Shown: positions 51,487 to 59,236 of the stretch, piece after piece
Numbering within the stretch: position 1 is the stretch's first letter
Layout: each line of letters begins with the position of its first letter
NCBI GenBank assembly: GCA_036774405.1
Contig: DAIPBO010000004.1
Span: 62,001-126,000 of the forward strand
Length of the DNA stretch: 64,000 bases
Source: JAAYDS01 sp012729155
GTDB taxonomy: Bacteria > Chloroflexota > Anaerolineae > UBA1429
Direction of reading: 5' to 3'
The notes under the pieces: generated by a model
The model's database searches: none
Told to the model about the DNA's origin: nothing
Seen by the model: only the letters and a program-made list of their open reading frames with translations
Made by a program: the position numbers and the translations under genes

Positions 51487-53213
51487 TAGAAGCGGCTCAC
51501 ACAGGCCGAGTGACAGGCCGAGTGGCAAGCAGAGTGCACGCAGGCCGAGTGGCAGGCCGAATGGCAGGCATCATGCACGCAAGCCGAATGGCAGGCATCA
51601 TGCACGCAGGCCGAATGGCAGGCCGAATGGCAAGCAGAGTGGCAGCTCCTTTCAGGGCTGGTCTCATCACCAAAGAGCCTCCCAACGCCGCGCTCGACGC
51701 GATCTACCGTGTTCCCCGCGATCCGCTCTACGCCGCTGACCAGTTCGCTGGCCATGGTCTCGAGAGGCGCCACGGCCTGCCCCGCCATCTGCTGCAGAGG
51801 CCCCGGCTCGCGCGGAATGGATGGCCCGGCCGCACTGGCGGCTGGCGTCGCGCTCTCGTGCAAGATGATCCACGGCACATAGTTGGGCATGGTCTGGGGT
51901 TGTGGCCGCTCTCGATACTCGCGCTCGTACTCACGCCACGCGTCCTCGATGCGCCGGCGGTAGGTATCACGCGTGGCCTCGGGGTCAGCGTTCCACACCT
52001 TGGGCTGCACCGCCTTGGCCACTGCATCGAGAATGGCCGAAGTCTGCTCTGGATCGATAGTGCCATCGGGCAGCAGTGCTGCCAGTAACGCCTGCTCATA
52101 CCCAGGCAGTTTGTCGCGACGGCCAGCGAGCACATCGCGATCAATGATCTGGAGTTGCAGCGGATGCCTGTTGACGATATCGACGACGCCCTTTTGTTCC
52201 AGAGAAAGGACGATCAGGGCGAGCGTCTTGGTCGAGTTTCCCAGGTAAAAGGCCGTCTCGATAGCATTGAGGTCCGGGACTACCTTTTCGGTCTGGAAGG
52301 TCTCAACTTCGATCTCGGGGGGCATGTAGGTGGGCTTGGCCTTTCGCTTGCGGCCGGCGCGCACCGTGACAACGCCGACAAAAGCCGAGGTGATGACTCC
52401 CAGCACAGACACCAGTGGATTGCGCAACCAATCGATCAGGCTAAAGGGCTCGGCGTCTTGGGCCGGCTCATCGACATCATATGGAATCGGGGTGCCGCGC
52501 TCCACGGTGATGCTCTCGCCGGGCAGGAAGAACTGCGGAATGAGCCCTGTCTGGGGAGCAACGTTATCTTCCTGACAGTAGATCGAGAGATAGGCCTTGC
52601 CGCTGCCCTCGTCTGGCGTGGCAAAGTAGACCCACCGGTCAAAGGCGCTCGTGTTGTTAGCCACCACGCCGAGTTCGTTGACGATGCCGTCGGTTACCTG
52701 CTCGGCCTCGGTGATCCCCTCGGGCAGTTCGAGCGGGAGCACAAAGCGCATCTCCTGCCGTGCAATGGGCAATGCCCACTGAAAGGGCGCCCAGCCCACG
52801 GCTTTGAGCGCGCGGCCGTTCCACGAGGTGGCCTCGAATACCGATTCATCGACGGTAAAGACGATCTGCACCGTGTACTGCTTACCACGCTCGGTGCTGC
52901 GGTCAAACTCGGCGCGATAATAGGCGCCATCGCGCACCAGCCTCACACCGAGCTCGCCGTCGGGGCCAGAGCCCGAGGCGCTGACGATGGTGTGGCGCCA
53001 GTCAAAGCGCCCAATCTGGTTGATCCGGTCGCGACCATTCTCCAACTCTGTAAAGTTGAGCGTGTAGGTAACGCGCAAAGTGCCGTCTTGGCGCACCACC
53101 ACATAGTTGTCCACCAAATCGAGCGAGACCGGGTCTTGTGCGGCCACAGCCGGAGACAGAACGGCCAAACAGAGCAGCAGCGCCGTCACCATCACCAGTG
53201 TCCAACGTCTCAT
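51486..53213 (-). CDS. DUF2207-like membrane protein with C-terminal CHSA-repeat tail
   Basis: 575-aa protein: signal peptide (1-25), an extracytoplasmic DUF2207-type beta-sandwich domain (VSLDLVDNYVVVRQDGTLRV and ALKAVGWAPFQWALPI), one membrane helix (about 264-284) followed by RKRKAK, then a cytoplasmic region (290-520) including ETAFYLGNSTKTLALIVLSLEQKGVVDI, a winged-helix-like part. The tail, residues 524-571, is a regular array: Cys separated by HSA (eight times), VHDA (twice) and VHSA (once), giving 12 Cys and 11 His, then VSRF. The start follows the wecG-like stop by 1 nt. The next gene encodes a radical SAM/SPASM enzyme. The tail is probably a modification substrate or a metal-binding arm. 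Confidence 0.8.
   Translation of the reverse strand: MRRWTLVMVTALLLCLAVLSPAVAAQDPVSLDLVDNYVVVRQDGTLRVTYTLNFTELENGRDRINQIGRFDWRHTIVSASGSGPDGELGVRLVRDGAYYRAEFDRSTERGKQYTVQIVFTVDESVFEATSWNGRALKAVGWAPFQWALPIARQEMRFVLPLELPEGITEAEQVTDGIVNELGVVANNTSAFDRWVYFATPDEGSGKAYLSIYCQEDNVAPQTGLIPQFFLPGESITVERGTPIPYDVDEPAQDAEPFSLIDWLRNPLVSVLGVITSAFVGVVTVRAGRKRKAKPTYMPPEIEVETFQTEKVVPDLNAIETAFYLGNSTKTLALIVLSLEQKGVVDIVNRHPLQLQIIDRDVLAGRRDKLPGYEQALLAALLPDGTIDPEQTSAILDAVAKAVQPKVWNADPEATRDTYRRRIEDAWREYEREYRERPQPQTMPNYVPWIILHESATPAASAAGPSIPREPGPLQQMAGQAVAPLETMASELVSGVERIAGNTVDRVERGVGRLFGDETSPERSCHSACHSACHSACVHDACHSACVHDACHSACHSACVHSACHSACHSACVSRF
51501..51644 (-). repeat. Tandem codon array encoding the CHSA repeats
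   Basis: 144 nt made of 12-nt units (Cys-His-Ser-Ala) and three 15-nt units (with an extra Val). Two adjacent 27-nt copies (51559-51585 and 51586-51612) differ at one base. Synonymous codons vary (TGT/TGC, CAC/CAT, TCG/TCT, GCC/GCT), so the peptide pattern is conserved beyond simple recent DNA duplication. Confidence 0.95.
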
Positions 53214-53214
53214 C

Positions 53215-53967
53215 TCAACTTCCCCCTATCTTGTCTCGCTCGGCCAGCACGCGCACCACAAAGCGTGGCAACGCCAGCATTCGCCGCCAGCGCCAGGGCT
53301 GGCGCAGCAGCCGATAGAGCCATTCGAGGCCGTGCTCGCGCATCCAGCGCGGCGCGCGAGGCACTCGTCCGGCGATAAAGTCCAGCGAGCCCCCAACGCC
53401 CATGGCCACAGGCACGCCAGTCGCGGGCAGGTTGCGGTGAATCCAGAAATCTTGCGCTGGCGCCCCATAGGCCACCAGCAGCAGCTGGGGCTGCGCCGTA
53501 CGGATGCGGGCACAGATCTCGGCCTCATCAGCCTCAGACGGCGAGCCTGCGAAACAACCTGCAACCACCAGCCCTGGATAGCGCTGCTGCAGACGCCGAG
53601 AGGCTTCTTCGGCCACGCCCTCGGCAGCGCCCAGGAAAAAGACGCGCAAGCCCTCAGCCGCCGCCATCTCGCACAGTCGTGGCACCGCATCAGAGCCAGC
53701 CACGCGCTCGCGCAGCGGCTGCCGCAAGCGCCTTGCCGCCCAGATGATACCGTAACCATCGGCCAGAGCAAGCGCAGCGCCACCTAGTACTACGCGGAAA
53801 TCGGCGTCTTGTTGCGCTCGCATCACAAACTCGGCATTAACGGTGACTACCTGATGTGATGCTGCCGAGAGCGCCATGCTACGGATGGCCTGAACGGCCT
53901 CGTTCATGGTCACATCGTCAACGCGCACACCCAGAATGCGCACCGAACGCCGCTCAGCCGCCGCCAT
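53215..53967 (-). CDS. WecG/TagA/CpsF family glycosyltransferase
   Basis: 250-aa GT26-type transferase. The motifs VDDVTMNEAVQAI, VTVNAEFVMRAQQD, ALADGYGIIWAARRL (catalytic Asp), VFFLGAAEGVAEEASRRL and AMGVGGSLDFIAGRVPRAPRWM are characteristic. It usually adds N-acetylmannosamine(uronate) or a related sugar to a lipid carrier. The C-terminal basic, aromatic helices (LEWLYRLLRQPWRWRRML) suggest membrane contact. ATG 53967 lies 4 nt after the GT1 gene. Confidence 0.92.
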   Translation of the reverse strand: MAAAERRSVRILGVRVDDVTMNEAVQAIRSMALSAASHQVVTVNAEFVMRAQQDADFRVVLGGAALALADGYGIIWAARRLRQPLRERVAGSDAVPRLCEMAAAEGLRVFFLGAAEGVAEEASRRLQQRYPGLVVAGCFAGSPSEADEAEICARIRTAQPQLLLVAYGAPAQDFWIHRNLPATGVPVAMGVGGSLDFIAGRVPRAPRWMREHGLEWLYRLLRQPWRWRRMLALPRFVVRVLAERDKIGGS

Positions 53968-53971
53968 GTCC

Positions 53972-55081
53972 TTACCCCAGCTCCTCGATGACATCCAGAA
54001 TGGTGCGTGCGCAGCGGCGCCAGCTAAAGCGTTCGGCCTGGCGCAACCCGCGCTCCACCAATTCTCTCACCAACTCTGGCTCATGATACACCCGTTCGAG
54101 GGCGCTCTGCCACCCCGCGACGTCGTCGGGGGGCACCAGCAGTGCCGCATCGCCCGCTACCTCGGGCAGAGAAGAGGTGTTGGCGCAGATAACGGGCAGC
54201 CCGCACTGCATGGCCTCGAGCACGGGCAGCCCAAAGCCCTCATAGAGCGATGGAAAGGCGAGCACCTGAGCCTGGCGATAAAGCGCGGCCAGCTCGCGGT
54301 CGCTCACATAGCCAGTAACGATCACACGCCCCTGCAGATCGCTGGCGTTTGCGCGCGCCAGAATCACGTCACTGAGCCAGCCTGGTCGGCCAGCCAGCAC
54401 CAGTCGAGCCTCGGCGGGCAGACGCCCCTCGCCAGTAAGGCGGGCAAAGGCTTCGAGCAGCACGATCAGATTCTTGCGCGGCTGTAGCGTGCCCACAGCC
54501 AGCACAAAGCCTGTGCCCAGGCCCCACCGTGCGAGTGGTGACAGATCATCGCTGGGGTTGCCCAGTAGGTGCAGGTCTCGACCGGCGGGGTGAGCCACCA
54601 CCACCTTGCGCGCAGCGGTGTTGTAGGCAGCGATCAGATCATTGCGCGTGGCACACGAGTCGACGATGACACGGCGGGCCACGCGGGCGCTCCAACGCGT
54701 GCTCCAGTCAAGATAGAGCCGCTGCCAAAGGGTATGGGCGCCGGGGTAGTGAAGGTAGCCGAGATCGTGCAGGGTGACCACTCCGCGGCGACGGTGCACC
54801 AGCGGCAGCACATGCGCCGGCACGAACAGAGCATCAGGCGGATTCTGAAGGAGCTCCAGGCTCAGGCGCAGATGCGTCCACAGCCGCGGCAGGGGGATGA
54901 TGCGCCACTCGCCAGCGCTGAGGCGCTCCGCGGTCGCAAGAGAGGGCTCTCTGGGAGCATACAGACGAAAGCGATGTGCAGCGCCGATCTCGAGCAGGGC
55001 CTCGATCACCCGCAGGCTGTAGTGCTCTGTGCCAGTGAGCTCTGCGGCGACAGCTCGACTGGCGTCAATCCCGATCAGCAT
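53972..55081 (-). CDS. GT1/GT4-family glycosyltransferase
   Basis: 369-aa GT-B glycosyltransferase. N-terminal IGIDASRAVAAELTGTEHYSLRVIEAL and VVTLHDLGYLHYP, then the nucleotide-sugar domain with FVLAVGTLQPRKNL, VTGYVSDRELAALYRQAQVLAFPSLYEGFGLPVLEAMQCGLPV-type block containing the EGFGLPVLE motif (ExF-GlP-LE). It is probably cytoplasmic, acting on a lipid-linked or polysaccharide acceptor together with the WecG-like enzyme. Its start overlaps the preceding membrane protein gene by 17 nt. Confidence 0.92.
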   Translation of the reverse strand: MLIGIDASRAVAAELTGTEHYSLRVIEALLEIGAAHRFRLYAPREPSLATAERLSAGEWRIIPLPRLWTHLRLSLELLQNPPDALFVPAHVLPLVHRRRGVVTLHDLGYLHYPGAHTLWQRLYLDWSTRWSARVARRVIVDSCATRNDLIAAYNTAARKVVVAHPAGRDLHLLGNPSDDLSPLARWGLGTGFVLAVGTLQPRKNLIVLLEAFARLTGEGRLPAEARLVLAGRPGWLSDVILARANASDLQGRVIVTGYVSDRELAALYRQAQVLAFPSLYEGFGLPVLEAMQCGLPVICANTSSLPEVAGDAALLVPPDDVAGWQSALERVYHEPELVRELVERGLRQAERFSWRRCARTILDVIEELG

Positions 55082-55586
55082 CGGTGCGCCAGGTCCGCGC
55101 GCCTTCGACGACCAGGGCGATGCCGAGCACTACCAACAGCCAGGGCCAGCCAACCACCACGACGCGCTGCAGGGGTTGTGGAAGCTGCCCTGAACGCAGC
55201 CCCAGCACCGCCAGACACACCAGCAGGGCGGCGGCCGCCAGCACCAGGTTGGCCCAGCGGCTACGGTCTAGGAGCCAGGCACCCAGCCAGCCCGCACCCG
55301 CGAATGCGATCAGGAGTGGCCAGAGACGGGCGATCGCTGGCCAGCCCGCATAGAGGGTGACGTAGGCGAGAAGCCCGCCGCCTAACAGCAAGGTGAGGCC
55401 GAGCCACAGGCCATCTTGTTTGCGTTGTCTGATGCCATCGGCGATCGCCGCGCCGCCACCGACCATGACAACCACCGGCCAAAGCTTCTCCATCGAAGCC
55501 CATTGAGCGCCCAACGCGCTCGCCATGGCGAGCGCCCCGAGGATGACCAGGGCCGCTCCGAGCCACAGGTATGTCTTGTGCTTCAT
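55065..55586 (-). CDS. Small multi-pass membrane protein
   Basis: 173-aa hydrophobic protein with about six membrane helices, including LWLGAALVILGALAMASAL, LWPVVVMVGGGAAIADG, LWPLLIAFAGAGWLGAWLL and WPWLLVVLGIALVVEG. The pattern is that of DUF5668/LiaI-like helices and recalls the 18411-18962 protein. It sits between mevalonate kinase and two glycosyltransferases. The function is unknown. Confidence 0.65.
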   Translation of the reverse strand: MKHKTYLWLGAALVILGALAMASALGAQWASMEKLWPVVVMVGGGAAIADGIRQRKQDGLWLGLTLLLGGGLLAYVTLYAGWPAIARLWPLLIAFAGAGWLGAWLLDRSRWANLVLAAAALLVCLAVLGLRSGQLPQPLQRVVVVGWPWLLVVLGIALVVEGARTWRTDADRD

Positions 55587-55629
55587 CTATCTCCCCCGGT
55601 GTTGCTCGGTCTCGCCATTGCTGGCATGC

Positions 55630-56613
55630 TCAGGCCGTTGCGATGGTGGTCTCATACAACTTCTGAGCCCCGGCGCGCCGCAACGCTGCGCTGATGGCAT
55701 CGGCTCGCCCTGACGGGCAGAGCACTACGGCACAACCGCCGCCTCCGCCGCCACAGAGCTTGGCGCCCAAGGCCCCAGCCGCGCTGGCCGCCTCAACCAG
55801 CGTATCTAGCGCCGGGGTAGACACGCCAAGGAGGCGCAGCAGTGCGTGATTCGCGCTCATCGCCTGGCCCAAACCTGCGAGATCGCCCTGGTCGAGGTGC
55901 TCACGGGCCTGGCACACCAGCGCTCCGATCGCTGCGGTCAGGCCATCCACCGTGGCCGCATCGCGCTCACGCCACGCTCGCACCTGGGCAACTGTATCGC
56001 GCGTTCTCGACGGCACACCCGTGTCTGCCAACAGCAGGTGTAAAGATACGCCCACAGGCATGAACACCGGTGCGCTGCCCCGGGTGAACCAGACAGGGCG
56101 CTCGAACGCGACCACTGTGTTGTCAACTCCGCTTGGATTACCATGATAGTGCATTTCGGCCAGATAGACCAGACGCGAAAGCACGGCGGGGTCGAGCGAG
56201 AGGTGCGCATGCGCGGCGATGGCGCGCACGATGGCCGCGCTGGTCGCTGCACTGCTGCCCATTCCGCGGGCCATGGGCACCAATGAACGCAACTCTATCT
56301 CAAGATCGATCAGCGGCGGGCCCTGGCCCATGAAAGCGTCGATGGCCGCTTGCGCGGCCAAAACCAGACCGGTCCCACGCTGATCATCACTCTCAGGGGT
56401 GAATCGCGCAGCCAGATCAGCGGCGTAGACAGCGAGCCCAGTGCCGGGCGAGCCAGCCCAAACGCGCGCCTGGGCCCGCACATCGACGATGGGCACGGCA
56501 ATGGCCGGTTGGCCGTACACCACGGCGTGCTCGCCCAACAGGATCGCCTTGCCGCAGGCCGAGCCAGATGCCAGTGCGTGTACGGCGTCGCTGCAATCAG
56601 TGAGCTGCAACAC
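55630..56613 (-). CDS. mvk: Mevalonate kinase
   Basis: 327-aa GHMP kinase that phosphorylates mevalonate. The features are GKAILLGEHAVVYGQPAIAVP (N-terminal substrate motif), the ATP loop VPMARGMGSSAATSAAIVRA, NPSGVDNTVVAF (catalytic Asp) and KLCGGGGGGCAVVL near the C-terminus. It is the final mevalonate gene of the run HMGR, HMGS, thiolase, DUF35, MvK. Phosphomevalonate kinase or decarboxylase genes are not in the window. It overlaps the DUF35 gene by 17 nt. Confidence 0.94.
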   Translation of the reverse strand: MLQLTDCSDAVHALASGSACGKAILLGEHAVVYGQPAIAVPIVDVRAQARVWAGSPGTGLAVYAADLAARFTPESDDQRGTGLVLAAQAAIDAFMGQGPPLIDLEIELRSLVPMARGMGSSAATSAAIVRAIAAHAHLSLDPAVLSRLVYLAEMHYHGNPSGVDNTVVAFERPVWFTRGSAPVFMPVGVSLHLLLADTGVPSRTRDTVAQVRAWRERDAATVDGLTAAIGALVCQAREHLDQGDLAGLGQAMSANHALLRLLGVSTPALDTLVEAASAAGALGAKLCGGGGGGCAVVLCPSGRADAISAALRRAGAQKLYETTIATA

Positions 56614-57007
56614 GCTCCGGCACCGGGCGGAACTTGTAGCCGTACGAGATCAGCCCCTCTGGTCCCTCTGCGCGCAAGCGGCGCGTCACCATCTCGACCG
56701 GCATACCTACATAGACATCCTCAGGCTCGACATCGGTAAGCTGCGCGGTGAGGAGGGGCCCTTCCTCAAGCTGCACCAACGCAACCACATAGGGTGCATA
56801 GTGCTCATAAGCATCGGGCGCCGTGTAGACCTCTGAGAACGAGTACACTGAACCCACGCCACCATAGTGATAGGGTTCTTTGGCCGGCCCATGGCAAGAG
56901 GGGCAGATGTCTCTCGGGGGAAAGAGCATCGCCTGGCAATGCGGGCACTGCTCGCCCACCAGAGCCAACCGTTGTCGCCGTGTGCGCCAATGAGAAGAGC
57001 TGCTCAT
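56597..57007 (-). CDS. Zn-ribbon/OB-fold protein (DUF35), thiolase-HMGS bridging type
   Basis: 136-aa acyl-CoA-associated OB-fold protein. The zinc ribbon is CPHCQAMLFPPRDICPSC, followed by the OB fold (VGSVYSFSEVYTAP, YVVALVQLEEGPLLTAQLTDV, VEMVTRRL). In archaea such a protein holds acetoacetyl-CoA thiolase and HMG-CoA synthase in one complex that channels acetoacetyl-CoA. The gene lies right after the thiolase and HMGS genes here. ATG 57007 follows AAAGGAG, and the upstream in-frame extension is unlikely. Confidence 0.88.
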   Translation of the reverse strand: MSSSSHWRTRRQRLALVGEQCPHCQAMLFPPRDICPSCHGPAKEPYHYGGVGSVYSFSEVYTAPDAYEHYAPYVVALVQLEEGPLLTAQLTDVEPEDVYVGMPVEMVTRRLRAEGPEGLISYGYKFRPVPERVAAH

Positions 57008-57017
57008 ACCGACTCCT

Positions 57018-58175
57018 TTACCAACATCGCTCGAGGATGTGTGTGAAAACGTTCGCTCCGCTGCCACCGATGTTCTGCGTCATCGCCAGGCTGGCGCCCT
57101 TGATCTGATTAACGCCAGCCTCGCCGCGCAACTGCAGACAAGCCTCCACCACCTGGTACAGCCCCGTAGCCCCTACAGGGTGACCGCGCGCCTTGAGCCC
57201 ACCCATGGTGCTCATGGGGTGGGCGGCGTGCAGCGCGATAGCGCCCTCTTTGGCTAGCCCAACGCCGTGGCCCCGAGGGGCAAGGCCGCAGGCCTCGATG
57301 CTCAGCGCTGACATGATCGTGAAGGCATCATGTAGCTCAAACAGGTCCACATCCTGTGGGCCCACGCCGGCCTCGGCGTAAGCCCGTCCGGCCGAGAGAG
57401 CCGCCGCGTCGAGTACCAGCGGGTCGCGACGGTCATGCAGCGCCACCGCATCGGTGGCGCTGGCAGAGGCGCGGATACGCACCGGCTTACGCGGTGGTTG
57501 TCCAGCCAGGTCAGCGGGCATCACCACCACCGCGGCGGCGCCATCTCCGATGCCTGCCGAATCGAGCAGGCTGATAGGCGCCGCGATGAGACGCGCTGTG
57601 GCGAATTGCTCAGGCGTGATGGGCCGCTGGAACATGGCCCAGGGGTTGCCTGCCGCGTTCGCATGGGCGTTGACGGCGAACCCTCCAAAGTCCTCGCGCC
57701 GATAGCCATACTGGTGCATGTAGCGCTGCATGAGCAGCGCGTTGAGGGCGACAAAGCTCACGCCCTGCTCCGCCTCGTAGACGGCGTCGGCGGCAGTGGC
57801 CAGGGCCGTGGTGACGCGGTCGGAGCGACTTTCGGTCATCTTTTCGACACCACACGCCACTGCCACATCGCACATGCCGCCAGCCACCGCCAGGTAAGCC
57901 AGGCGCAGCGCGGCAGCAGCGGAGGCGCAGGCGGCCTCGATCTTGAACGCCTCGATGCCACGCAAGCCGGCATAGTCGGCCACCAGCGCCCCCAGGTTCT
58001 CTTGCAGCGACAGCTGGCCCGAAAGCATATTGCCCACAAACAGCATCTGCGGCCGCTCGACCTGCGCGTCATTCAAGGCAGAAACCACCGCGTCGACTGC
58101 CATGTCACGCAAGGAGCGATCCCAGTGCTCGCCGACAGCGATCTGCCCGATACCGGCTATACAGACATCTCTCAC
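57018..58175 (-). CDS. Thiolase family protein, archaeal-type acetoacetyl-CoA thiolase
   Basis: 385-aa thiolase of the SCP2-thiolase-like/archaeal group. The nucleophile Cys is in KIEAACASAAAALRLAY, the catalytic His in KARGHPVGATGLYQ, and the final loop reads MTQNIGGSGANVF in place of the CxGGG-type loop of bacterial biosynthetic thiolases. It condenses two acetyl-CoA for the mevalonate route. The position between HMG-CoA synthase and DUF35 genes supports this role. Confidence 0.88.
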   Translation of the reverse strand: MRDVCIAGIGQIAVGEHWDRSLRDMAVDAVVSALNDAQVERPQMLFVGNMLSGQLSLQENLGALVADYAGLRGIEAFKIEAACASAAAALRLAYLAVAGGMCDVAVACGVEKMTESRSDRVTTALATAADAVYEAEQGVSFVALNALLMQRYMHQYGYRREDFGGFAVNAHANAAGNPWAMFQRPITPEQFATARLIAAPISLLDSAGIGDGAAAVVVMPADLAGQPPRKPVRIRASASATDAVALHDRRDPLVLDAAALSAGRAYAEAGVGPQDVDLFELHDAFTIMSALSIEACGLAPRGHGVGLAKEGAIALHAAHPMSTMGGLKARGHPVGATGLYQVVEACLQLRGEAGVNQIKGASLAMTQNIGGSGANVFTHILERCW

Positions 58176-58183
58176 GTTGAACC

Positions 58184-59236
58184 CTATTCCATCACAATCT
58201 GGCCGCGGTAGCGGAGGTAGGTGGCATAGTCAATCTGACGTTGACGTGCGATATAGTCGCGCACGGTTGACGCCAGCTGCTGACGTTCGGGCAGCAGTGG
58301 GGTGGTGATCCACCCAAAGGCGTCGCTGCCCGCGCCAGAGCCGAACGACACCTGCAGAATGCGCTGCTCTGGAGCCGCTCCGTCTAGCGCCGCCACGAGC
58401 CCCAGCAACGACGAGCCCGCGTAAGCGTTGCCGATCTCGGGCGATAGCAGCCCCAGGGCCATTTGCTGGCGCGACAGCCCAAGCTGCTGGCCCGCCTGCG
58501 TCGGAAAGCGCACATTGGGCTGGTGAAAGACAGCGTGAGCCAGCTCGTCTGGGCGCCAGCCCAGCTCGGCGAGCAGTTCTCGGGCTGCGGCCAAGCTATG
58601 GGCAAAGTAGGCCGGCTGTCCTGTAAAGCGGCCCGCGTGCTCAGGGTAGGTGCGGCCTGGGCGTCGCCAGAAATCGGGCGTGTCGGTGACATAGGAGACC
58701 GAGCCCTCACAACGCGCCACTGCCTCTTCAGCGGGGCCTACGAGAATGGCCGCACCGCCAGCCGCCGCCGTGTACTCGAGCGCGTCGCTCGGTTTTCCCT
58801 GGGCCGCGTCCATGCCGATAGCCAGGCCATAGCGAACCATGCCCGAGCCCACCAGACCCAAAGCGGCCTGCAACGCTTCGGTGCCCGCCTTGCAGGCAAA
58901 CTGCCAGTCGGCGGCCAAAACGTGCGGCACGGCACCAATGGCCTCGGCGACGATCGTTGACGTGGGTTTGACGGCGTAGGGGTGAGACTCGGACCCCACC
59001 CAGACGGCGCCGATTTGAGCAGGGTCGATGCCGGCGCGGTCCAGGGCGTTACGCGCCGCCTCGATGGACATGGTAACGGTATCCTCGTCAAGGCCGGGCA
59101 CGGCCTTGCTGCTGACGGGACCGTCTTCGCCGCCAGATGGCCATAGGCGCGAGATCTCGCTGGCGGGCAAGCGGTAGCGGGGCACATAGCCACCATAGCC
59201 GACGATGCCAACTGGTAGAGCCGGGCGCATCAGCAT
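58184..59236 (-). CDS. Hydroxymethylglutaryl-CoA synthase (archaeal type)
   Basis: 350-aa HMG-CoA synthase. VGIVGYGGYVPRYRLPASEI, the catalytic Cys in AADWQFACKAGTEALQAAL, HAVFHQPNVRFP (His), and GNAYAGSSLLGLVAALD followed by VSFGSGAGSDAFGW match the archaeal and Chloroflexi form. The start is at ATG 59236 or the second ATG at 59230; both overlap the HMGR stop. The long in-frame extension to 59509 is a shadow of HMGR. Confidence 0.92.
   Translation of the reverse strand: MLMRPALPVGIVGYGGYVPRYRLPASEISRLWPSGGEDGPVSSKAVPGLDEDTVTMSIEAARNALDRAGIDPAQIGAVWVGSESHPYAVKPTSTIVAEAIGAVPHVLAADWQFACKAGTEALQAALGLVGSGMVRYGLAIGMDAAQGKPSDALEYTAAAGGAAILVGPAEEAVARCEGSVSYVTDTPDFWRRPGRTYPEHAGRFTGQPAYFAHSLAAARELLAELGWRPDELAHAVFHQPNVRFPTQAGQQLGLSRQQMALGLLSPEIGNAYAGSSLLGLVAALDGAAPEQRILQVSFGSGAGSDAFGWITTPLLPERQQLASTVRDYIARQRQIDYATYLRYRGQIVME

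Noticed and set aside
51501..51644. Possible CRISPR array or minisatellite
   Set aside because: The 12- and 15-nt units are in frame, have no spacers and encode a regular Cys/His peptide at the end of an intact gene.
51501..51644. Multiheme cytochrome c from overlapping CxxxCH motifs
   Set aside because: The sites overlap so closely that hemes could not be accommodated, and the tail is predicted to be cytoplasmic, where c-type heme attachment does not occur.
51383..52088. Plus-strand open frames across the repeat tail encoding Arg/Gly/His-rich repeats
   Set aside because: They are the antisense reading of the CHSA array, have no ribosome binding site and lie opposite two clear genes.
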